Under the pieces are notes generated by a model. That model saw nothing but the letters and a program-made list of their open reading frames with translations, was not told where the DNA came from and did no database searches. This document shows positions 1 through 4,534 of a stretch of DNA of 5,016 nt, one piece after another. Both the position numbers and the translations under genes were made by a program. Within the stretch, counting starts at the first letter, position 1. Every line of letters begins with the position of its first letter. This DNA is from Sandaracinaceae bacterium (lineage in GTDB: Bacteria > Myxococcota_A > Polyangia > Polyangiales > Houyiibacteriaceae), in NCBI GenBank assembly GCA_012514415.1, contig JAAZAH010000163.1:1-5016 (forward strand). The letters are read 5' to 3'.

Positions 1-817
1 CATTGAGCGCGCAAAAACGGGCGATCGGGAGGCTCTCGAAGCACTCCTGCATCGCTATCAAGGGGCGATCTACCGCTTCGGTCTACGGCTGTGCCGAGAT
101 GAGGAAGACGCCGAAGACATCGCTCAAGAGACGATGCTCTCGATGGCCCGCTCCATCGAGAGCTATCGAGGCGACGCTTCACTTTCGACTTGGCTCTACA
201 CGATCGCGCGAAGTCACTGCATCAAGAAGCGTAGGCGCAGTAAGTTCGCCCCGGCCGAGGAGAGCTCTCTCGACGATGAGAATTTCTCCGACGCAAAGCG
301 GCTGAGCCCCGAGGACGACCATCCCGACGAGGCCCTCTTCAAGAGGCAGCTGGAGCGCGCGCTCAGCGAGGCCATCGATTCGCTCGAGCCTGAGTACCGC
401 GAGGTGGTGATCCTCCGCGACGTCGAGGGTTTCCGCGCGAAAGAAGCAAGCGAAATCCTCGGCATCAGCGTCGCAGCGCTCAAGAGCCGGCTTCACCGCG
501 CCCGCGTCGCGATCCGCGACGCGCTCGAACCCTTCCTGAACGAGTCGATTGAAGCCCTCCCCAAGGCCGCGGGAACCTGCCCGGACATTCCCGTCCTCTA
601 TTCACAGCACCTCGAGGGAGAGATCAGCCCGACGCTCTGTGCCTCGATGGAGGCGCACCTCGCCTCTTGCGAGCGCTGCGATGCCATCTGCGACTCGCTC
701 CGTCGATCACTTGCGCTTTGCCGCACCTACGAGGCAGACGCGATCATTCCAGACGCCCTCGCCGAGTCGATCCGCTCCCGCATCCGAGTGCTCTTCCCGG
801 CCGAGCGCGCGCCCTGA
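1..817 (+). CDS. ECF-type RNA polymerase sigma factor with C-terminal zinc-finger (anti-sigma-like) domain, 5' end missing
   Basis: The protein directs RNA polymerase to a dedicated promoter set. Reading starts at base 2 (ATT) and gives 271 residues. Only a few N-terminal residues are likely outside the window, because the sequence begins in the usual opening helix (IERAKTGDREALEALL). Region 2 spans about residues 8-80, with the DAEDIAQET core-binding helix and the STWLYTIARSHCIKKRRR -10 recognition segment. An acidic linker covers about 80-117. Region 4 covers about 118-175, with the helix-turn-helix AKEASEILGISVAALKSRLH. Plain ECF factors stop soon after this, but here about 95 more residues follow. 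They include YSQHLEGEIS and then EAHLASCERC (H219, C223, C226), the H-x3-C-x2-C signature of zf-HC2/ZAS anti-sigma domains, plus extra cysteines at about 193, 213, 230 and 240. I infer that the tail acts as an intramolecular regulatory or redox-sensing module. No separate anti-sigma gene follows. The sigma identity is firm; the role of the tail is inferred. Confidence 0.93.
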   Translation, partial: IERAKTGDREALEALLHRYQGAIYRFGLRLCRDEEDAEDIAQETMLSMARSIESYRGDASLSTWLYTIARSHCIKKRRRSKFAPAEESSLDDENFSDAKRLSPEDDHPDEALFKRQLERALSEAIDSLEPEYREVVILRDVEGFRAKEASEILGISVAALKSRLHRARVAIRDALEPFLNESIEALPKAAGTCPDIPVLYSQHLEGEISPTLCASMEAHLASCERCDAICDSLRRSLALCRTYEADAIIPDALAESIRSRIRVLFPAERAP

Positions 818-854
818 ACGTTCATGCCTGCCGCGGAGCGAAACTCGAAGAAAA

Positions 855-882
855 TTGAGTAAAGGGCGGGCGGCGCTAGACT
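855..882 (+). promoter_or_regulatory. candidate sigma70-type promoter for the MFS transporter gene
   Basis: TTGAGT (855-860) and TAGACT (877-882) are separated by 16 bp. Each hexamer matches the sigma70 consensus at four of six positions. Transcription would start near 889, giving a leader of about 64 nt before the ATG at 953. The position, just after the stop of the sigma factor gene, suits a promoter for the transporter and glutaredoxin-like pair. I found no AAC...CGTC-type ECF promoter in the same gap, so control by the upstream sigma factor is not supported here. Confidence 0.45.
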
Positions 883-903
883 GCGCTCGTCGCGCAAAGG
901 GTA

Positions 904-927
904 CGAACCCGGAAGGATACCGGTTCG
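904..927 (+). promoter_or_regulatory. inverted repeat / hairpin in the transporter gene leader
   Basis: CGAACC-c-GG (904-912) is complementary to CCGGTTCG (920-927), giving eight base pairs with one bulged C and a 7-nt loop, AAGGATA. It lies downstream of the candidate start site and 25 nt before the ATG. The loop carries an AAGGA that resembles a ribosome binding site, but it is too far from the start to act as the usual one. It could be an operator dyad, a leader RNA hairpin or chance. There is no T-run after the stem itself (the T5 at 947-951 is about 20 nt away), so it is not a simple terminator. Confidence 0.4.
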
Positions 928-952
928 AGGCCGACGCGCGGATCGCTTTTTC

Positions 953-2143
953 ATGACCCCCCGCATCTATATCCTCGCCTTTGCGGCTTTCGCCGTCGGC
1001 ACGGAGGCTCACGTCTTTACGGGCGTCCTCGAACCTCTCGCAGCCGATCTCGGCATTGAGCTCGGGGCCGCCGGCTGGCTCGCTGCCTCCTTCGCCATCA
1101 CGTATGCCGTCGCCGCGCCTTTCATGGCGAGCTTCGTCGCGGCGTTGGATCGGAAGCGCATCTTGGTCGGCGCCCTCTTTGCGCTTGGACTCGTGAACCT
1201 TGCCGGCGCCGTGATGCCGACCTTCACGCTTCTTCTCGCGACACGGGTGCTTTGCGGACTCATCGCGCCCCTTGTCACGCCCATCGCCTCCGCGGTCGCC
1301 GCAGGGCTCGTCGAAAGCGAGCGGCGGGGGCGCGCGCTCTCCGTCGTCCTCGCCGGCATCACGCTCGCCTTCGTTCTCGGCATCCCCCTCGGGAGCGTTG
1401 TCGGCTCGTTCTTTGGATGGCGCGCCACCTTCGCGTTCAGCGGCGTCCTCGCCCTCCTCGCCTGCGTCGCCATCGCGCTGATCCTTCCCTCGCATCCAAG
1501 TCAGGACCGCGCGGGACTCGCGAACCTCCGAATCGCGCTCGACTGGCCCGTGCTCTCCAACCTCGTCTTCAACACATCGGCCTTCTTCGCGACCTTCTCG
1601 ATCGTCGCATACATCGGACCGATCATCACACGCGTCACAGGGCTCGAGGGCGCAGGCATCGGCGCCATCCAGATGGCCATCGGAGGCGGGAGCATCGTCG
1701 GGGTCTACCTCGGTGGTCCCCTCGCCGATCGCGCGCCCAAGGCAAAAACCGTCGCCGCCGGCTTCGCGTTGAACGTCGTCATCCTCGGGCTCTATTCCTT
1801 CTGGATGTTCGATCCCCTCGGCCTTTCCGAAGCCGTCAAAACGGCGGGACTCGCGATCACGCTCTTCGTCGGCTCATCGATCGTATTCACTTTAAGCCCC
1901 GTGATTCAGAATCGGCTTATCTTTGCGGCGCCCCAAGACCGCGGCCTCGCCCTTGCGCTCAACGGGTCCACCATCTTCCTCGGTCAGGGACTCGGTGCGG
2001 CCTTCGCAGGGCTCATCGTGCGAAAGGCATCCCTCGAATGGCTCGGGATCGCGGGCGCGGCGGGCGCTCTGCTTGCGCTATCCCTCGCCCTCATCGTCAG
2101 TCAGCGCGAAGAGCGCTACGCTGAGGAGGCACTTCAACCGTGA
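953..2143 (+). CDS. MFS transporter, DHA1 (AraJ/PbuE-like) family
   Basis: This is a predicted inner-membrane secondary transporter, most likely a proton-coupled exporter of a small molecule; the substrate cannot be read from sequence. It has 396 residues, typical of the family, with about twelve hydrophobic helices: six before a loop at about 178-198 and six after. Visible family motifs are the loop 2-3 segment AALDRKRILVG (about 63-73, a variant motif A), LATRVLCG in TM4 with R98 (motif B), GIPLGSVVGSFFGWRATF in TM5-6 (143-160, motif C region) and a second motif A copy, YLGGPLADR, at 252-260. ATG 953 is preferred because the protein then begins directly before TM1. No clear Shine-Dalgarno lies in the 15 nt upstream, which is unusual. 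The next gene follows after 13 nt, so co-transcription is likely. The short charged tail (QREERYAEEALQP) is cytoplasmic by topology. Fold and family are confident. Confidence 0.9.
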   Translation: MTPRIYILAFAAFAVGTEAHVFTGVLEPLAADLGIELGAAGWLAASFAITYAVAAPFMASFVAALDRKRILVGALFALGLVNLAGAVMPTFTLLLATRVLCGLIAPLVTPIASAVAAGLVESERRGRALSVVLAGITLAFVLGIPLGSVVGSFFGWRATFAFSGVLALLACVAIALILPSHPSQDRAGLANLRIALDWPVLSNLVFNTSAFFATFSIVAYIGPIITRVTGLEGAGIGAIQMAIGGGSIVGVYLGGPLADRAPKAKTVAAGFALNVVILGLYSFWMFDPLGLSEAVKTAGLAITLFVGSSIVFTLSPVIQNRLIFAAPQDRGLALALNGSTIFLGQGLGAAFAGLIVRKASLEWLGIAGAAGALLALSLALIVSQREERYAEEALQP

Positions 2144-2145
2144 AC

Positions 2146-2149
2146 GAGG
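2146..2149 (+). promoter_or_regulatory. ribosome binding site that decides the start of the tandem glutaredoxin-like gene
   Basis: GAGG lies 7 nt before ATG 2157, in the 13-nt gap after the transporter stop codon. The other in-frame ATG, at 2190, has no comparable purine-rich sequence, so 2157 is the better start. The closeness to the preceding stop suggests translational coupling. Confidence 0.55.
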
Positions 2150-2156
2150 CTCTATC

Positions 2157-2927
2157 ATGTCATCACGACTCCGCCACGGACTCAGCGTCATGAGCTCCTT
2201 AAGCGCATCCATCCTCACTGCGGGGCGCGGCGTATTCGTCGTCCGCGAAGCCAAGCAGCCCGAAAAGCCACTCATCCTTTACGAGTACGAAGGCTGCCCT
2301 TATTGCCGGCGTGTCCGCGAGGCGCTCACGGCGCTCCATCTCGACGTCGAAATTCGGCCGTGTCCGCGAGGCGGAAAGCGATTTCGGCCCGAAGCGGAAG
2401 CCATCGGCGGAAAAGCGCTCTTCCCCTTCTTCATCGATGAGAACACCGGTGAGAGGCTTTACGAGTCCGCCGATATCGTCCGCTATCTCTTCCGCGTCTA
2501 CGGCGAGATGGAGGTGCCGGACGCCTATCGACCCGGCACGCCTTCCTTTCTCCTGAGCGGCGGAGCGACGGCGATCCGAAGTGGTCGCGGGATCAAAGCG
2601 CGCCCCTCGCGCGCGCCCGAAAAGCCGCTTTCTCTCACGAGTTTCGAGGGCAGTCCTTTTTCCCGTCTCGTCCGTGAACGCATGACGGAGCTCGAGCTGC
2701 CTTACACGCTTCACAACCTCGGGAAGGAGGCGTTCAAAGAGCTCGGTCCCGCCACTCGAAGGATCACCCCCAACCCTTATATTCCGAAAGAAGGGGGCAA
2801 ACGGTACCGCTTCTATCAAAAGCACGGCCGCGTTCAGGTCCCCTATCTTGAAGATCCCAATCGCGGCATCGCGCTCTTCGAATCGACCGATATCATCGAC
2901 TATCTTGAAAAAACTTACGCGCTCTGA
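2157..2927 (+). CDS. tandem glutaredoxin / GST N-terminal domain protein (active CPYC domain plus degenerate SPFS domain)
   Basis: This 256-residue protein contains two thioredoxin-fold units of the glutaredoxin/GST-N type. Domain 1 (about 38-117) opens with LILYEYEGCPYCRRVREAL, with the dithiol motif C47-P-Y-C50. It continues with LFPFFID (cis-Pro at about 90) and the glutathione-binding ESADIVRYL. Domain 2 (about 156-254) repeats the pattern as LTSFEGSPFSRLVRERMTELELPY, with SPFS at 166-169 replacing the cysteines, then QVPYLED (cis-Pro about 229) and ESTDIIDYL. The usual helical GST C-terminal domain is absent, so it is not a standard GST. From family knowledge I recall tandem-domain proteins of this length in deltaproteobacteria and plant plastids, with no settled function. 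A glutathione- or thiol-dependent reductase is the natural inference, with domain 2 perhaps binding substrate or glutathione. The first 30 residues are mildly hydrophobic but not a convincing signal peptide. The gene lies 13 nt behind the transporter gene. Confidence 0.9.
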   Translation: MSSRLRHGLSVMSSLSASILTAGRGVFVVREAKQPEKPLILYEYEGCPYCRRVREALTALHLDVEIRPCPRGGKRFRPEAEAIGGKALFPFFIDENTGERLYESADIVRYLFRVYGEMEVPDAYRPGTPSFLLSGGATAIRSGRGIKARPSRAPEKPLSLTSFEGSPFSRLVRERMTELELPYTLHNLGKEAFKELGPATRRITPNPYIPKEGGKRYRFYQKHGRVQVPYLEDPNRGIALFESTDIIDYLEKTYAL

Positions 2928-3051
2928 GCGAAATTAGATGCGCAAAATTTGCACTCGCCCAAATGCCTTGTGAGAGGGCAAATCGGGAAAATCCTCAATC
3001 ATCGGGAGCTTCTGGATGTAGGCTGCGGAATTTTCGCTCGCTGCATCTTCT

Positions 3052-3083
3052 GCACATCACATCAAAATGTGATGAGCTTTTTT
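3052..3083 (+). terminator. rho-independent terminator-like hairpin with T6
   Basis: CATCACAT (3055-3062) and ATGTGATG (3067-3074) form a perfect 8-bp stem around a CAAA loop. Two further pairs (GC 3052-3053 with GC 3076-3077) lie beyond an A-A mismatch. TTTTTT follows at 3078-3083. The structure fits termination of the transporter and glutaredoxin-like transcript, ending about 155 nt after its stop codon and just before the next promoter. The stem is rather AT-rich for a strong terminator. The TCACAT/ATGTGA arms could instead be an operator dyad, since they lie about 20 bp upstream of the next -35. Confidence 0.6.
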
Positions 3084-3103
3084 CGCAAAAGGGCGCTGTT
3101 TGC

Positions 3104-3132
3104 CTGAAAGTGCAACCGTTCGATGCTATGAT
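3104..3132 (+). promoter_or_regulatory. extended -10 sigma70-type promoter for the diiron MBL-fold gene
   Basis: The -10 element is TGC-TATGAT: TATGAT at 3127-3132 matches five of six consensus positions, and TG at 3124-3125 with one intervening base makes a proper extended -10. A 17-bp spacer separates it from CTGAAA (3104-3109), which matches TTGACA at four of six positions. The start point would be near 3139, giving a leader of about 147 nt before the ATG at 3286. This is the best promoter-like sequence in the window. Confidence 0.6.
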
Positions 3133-3137
3133 TGCAC
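3110..3137. promoter_or_regulatory. candidate operator dyad GTGCAA-N16-TTGCAC around the -10
   Basis: GTGCAA (3110-3115) and TTGCAC (3132-3137) are perfect inverted copies separated by 16 bp. One arm sits in the promoter spacer and the other reaches from the last -10 base towards the start point. The same hexamer TTGCAC appears again at 2949-2954, earlier in the gap. A repressor bound here would block polymerase. A 6-bp dyad with this spacing can arise by chance, so this is only a candidate. Confidence 0.3.
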
Positions 3138-3271
3138 CGAGGCTCGGCCTTATCCCGAAACGCATCATGCAGGCGACCTCATTTGCCCCTAAACCCACCG
3201 CGAAGGCACCCCGAAGCGCGAATGCGTCCGCGACTGCGACGCTGCCCCGAGGTCGCTCCGCGAGCTTGAAC

Positions 3272-3278
3272 GGAAGAG
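3272..3278 (+). promoter_or_regulatory. ribosome binding site of the diiron MBL-fold gene
   Basis: GGAAGAG sits 7 nt before ATG 3286. It is an imperfect but well-spaced Shine-Dalgarno and supports this start, after which the protein opens directly into the expected MBL-type N-terminus. Confidence 0.5.
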
Positions 3279-3285
3279 TAAATCG

Positions 3286-4431
3286 ATGAGCAGTAATCCG
3301 AGCGAAGAATTCTATGATCTAAGGGTCGAGAGCGTCGAGATCGCCCCCAACACCTATTGGGTCGGAAAAAGAGAAGAGAAGGGGGTCTTCTTCTCGAATC
3401 CGTACCTCCGCACTTTCAGCGGTGTCGACGCGACGTCTGGAAAGACGCAGGTCTTCAATCTTCTCATCGATCCTGGCTCGAGCAGCGATTTCTCAGTCGT
3501 ACACACCAAGGTTTCGTCGCTCATCGGCGGCATGGATAAGATCTCGGCGCTCTTCATCAACCACCAAGATCCGGATGTGGGCGCCTCGGCCTCCATCATC
3601 TCGGCGCGATACGCTCCGAAGGCAGCCATCCTCTGCTCCGAGGATACTTGGCGGCTCATCGTCCATCAAAACCTCCCGCGCGATCGCTTCATCCCAACCG
3701 AAAAGTTCAAAACGGGCATCCGGCTACCGACCGGCCACCGCGTAATCCCCGTCCCGTCGCCCTTCTGTCATTTCCGCGGCGCGGTCATGCTCTACGATCC
3801 CGAGACGCGCGTGCTGTTCACGGGCGATCTCTTTGGTGGACTTACGGAAGCGACCGCCGAAGGACTCTACGCCGACGAGTCGGATTGGGCAGGCATCCGC
3901 GCTTTCCATCAGATTTACATGCCCGTGAACGCGGCGCTCGCGAGGACGATTGAGACGATTCGCTCGCTCCAACCCCGTGTCGAGATCATCGCCCCGCAAC
4001 ACGGGCGGGTCATCCGCGGACCGCTCGTGGAGGAGTTCCTCGATCGGCTCTCAAGACTCCAGGTCGGTCTCGACATCATGGATGAGGCTTCGGATCCGAG
4101 CTACCTGCAAGCGTGGAACGCGGTCGCGCAACGCGTGATCGATGTGGCTCGGACCTACCTCGGACCGCAAGCCGAGATGAAAATTGCCGATCATCGCGAC
4201 CTCGCCGACACCATCCGCTACGATGGTGCCAACCTTGTGATCGAGAGCCTCGGCAAGTGGTCGGTCGAGCAAATCGTGGGTGCGCTCTGTAAGAACGAAC
4301 CCAAGGAGATTTCAGGACCCATCCTCGTCGAAGCCACCATGGCGGCCGCGGAGTACAACCTCCCGACCCCGCATCTCGATATCGAAGGCGCATTCACCGA
4401 CGAGGATGAGATCGCACTCATGAAGTTTTGA
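3286..4431 (+). CDS. ODP/flavodiiron-like metallo-beta-lactamase-fold protein with unassigned C-terminal domain
   Basis: This 381-residue soluble protein probably binds a diiron centre and senses or reduces O2 or NO. The MBL-fold core (about 15-255) begins with IAPNTYWVGKRE. It carries NHQDPDVGAS with H93, D95 and D97, then PFCHFRGA with H162, FTGDLFGG with D181, and PQHGR with H239. The spacing H-x-D-x-D-x64-H-x18-D-x57-H closely matches the flavodiiron pattern H-x-E-x-D-x62-H-x18-D-x60-H. The residue after D97 is Val instead of the His of hydrolytic zinc MBLs (HxHxDH), which argues against a lactamase or glyoxalase role. The Glu ligand of flavodiiron proteins is Asp here. No FMN-binding flavodoxin domain follows. 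Residues about 265-381 form a mostly helical region I cannot assign, including VARTYLGPQAEMKIA and a final acidic tail. The gene stands alone with its own promoter and a convergent neighbour. The fold is confident; O2/NO chemistry is inferred. Confidence 0.85.
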   Translation: MSSNPSEEFYDLRVESVEIAPNTYWVGKREEKGVFFSNPYLRTFSGVDATSGKTQVFNLLIDPGSSSDFSVVHTKVSSLIGGMDKISALFINHQDPDVGASASIISARYAPKAAILCSEDTWRLIVHQNLPRDRFIPTEKFKTGIRLPTGHRVIPVPSPFCHFRGAVMLYDPETRVLFTGDLFGGLTEATAEGLYADESDWAGIRAFHQIYMPVNAALARTIETIRSLQPRVEIIAPQHGRVIRGPLVEEFLDRLSRLQVGLDIMDEASDPSYLQAWNAVAQRVIDVARTYLGPQAEMKIADHRDLADTIRYDGANLVIESLGKWSVEQIVGALCKNEPKEISGPILVEATMAAAEYNLPTPHLDIEGAFTDEDEIALMKF

Positions 4432-4439
4432 GTTCGTTC

Positions 4440-4480
4440 GCGCGACCGTCGGCTTCGAGGGCCGCCGCGCTGTCGTTTTT
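4440..4480 (+). terminator. possible terminator of the diiron MBL-fold gene
   Basis: Nine nucleotides after the stop codon, GCGCG (4440-4444) can pair with CGCGC (4466-4470). Inside it CGGCTT (4450-4455) can pair with GGGCCG (4459-4464) using two G-U pairs around a CGA loop. TTTTT follows at 4476-4480, but five bases separate it from the stem, so termination strength is uncertain. The location between convergent genes suits a terminator. Confidence 0.4.
4442..4471. repeat. direct repeat copy 1, hairpin-forming
   Basis: GCGACCGTCGGCTT at 4442-4455 recurs exactly 55 bp downstream. The following 16 bases match the second copy at 11 positions. This copy folds as CGGCUU-CGA-GGGCCG with two G-U pairs. 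Confidence 0.6.
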
Positions 4481-4496
4481 CAATTGAGGAAAGCGT

Positions 4497-4526
4497 GCGA
4501 CCGTCGGCTTAGGAAGCCGCTGCTCT
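4497..4526. repeat. direct repeat copy 2, hairpin-forming
   Basis: This is the second copy of the 14-bp identical unit (4497-4510) with its similar 16-bp extension. Here the hairpin is perfect: CGGCTT (4505-4510), loop AGG, AAGCCG (4514-4519). It lies just beyond the stop codon of the minus-strand methyltransferase gene and has no T-run on either strand close by. The two copies differ mainly in loop and stem positions while keeping the ability to pair. Confidence 0.6.
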
Positions 4527-4534
4527 AGCGATCA

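Larger units (their letters stand above)
2928..3285. other. 358-bp non-coding regulatory gap
   Basis: The first two-thirds, to about 3140, is visibly richer in A and T than the flanking genes. It contains, in order, a short odd palindrome GCAAA-A-TTTGC (2942-2952), a weak hairpin TGCCTT/AGGGCA with loop GTGAG (2964-2980), a strong hairpin with T6 (3052-3083), an extended -10 promoter (3104-3132) and an untranslated leader to 3285. Open frames in this gap (for example 2963-3289 on the plus strand and 2995-3198 on the minus strand) show no recognisable domain and run through these signals, so I treat the stretch as non-coding. Confidence 0.6.

Noticed and set aside
818..952. Possible ECF-type promoter (AAC-N16/17-CGTC) for autoregulation near the sigma factor gene
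   Set aside because: AAC triplets are present but none is followed by CGTC at the required spacing, and the sigma factor's own upstream region lies outside the window.
707..1495. Long minus-strand open frame (262 codons) opposite the end of the sigma factor gene and the start of the transporter gene
   Set aside because: Its translation is a low-complexity run of charged residues and glycine, as expected opposite a GC-rich membrane-protein gene. It has no domain and overlaps two well-supported genes.
1252..2124. Plus-strand open frame of 290 codons inside the transporter gene
   Set aside because: It is very arginine-rich with no recognisable motif, a typical out-of-frame shadow of a high-GC gene.
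2199..2825. Minus-strand open frame of 208 codons opposite the tandem glutaredoxin-like gene
   Set aside because: The sense strand encodes clear CPYC and GST-N motifs. The antisense product has no family features.
3055..3074. CRP/FNR-type binding site (TGTGA-N6-TCACA)
   Set aside because: The arms are in the opposite order (TCACA then TGTGA) with a 4-bp spacer, so it does not match that consensus. The following T6 makes a terminator more likely.
2995..3198. Minus-strand 67-codon frame in the 358-bp gap
   Set aside because: It is short, has no motif and crosses the hairpin and promoter. Best explained by chance.
2963..3289. Plus-strand 108-codon frame ending with an ATGA overlap on the diiron MBL-fold gene
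   Set aside because: The overlap looks like translational coupling, but the frame runs through the hairpin-T6 and the promoter, the product has no recognisable features, and there is no convincing ribosome binding site.
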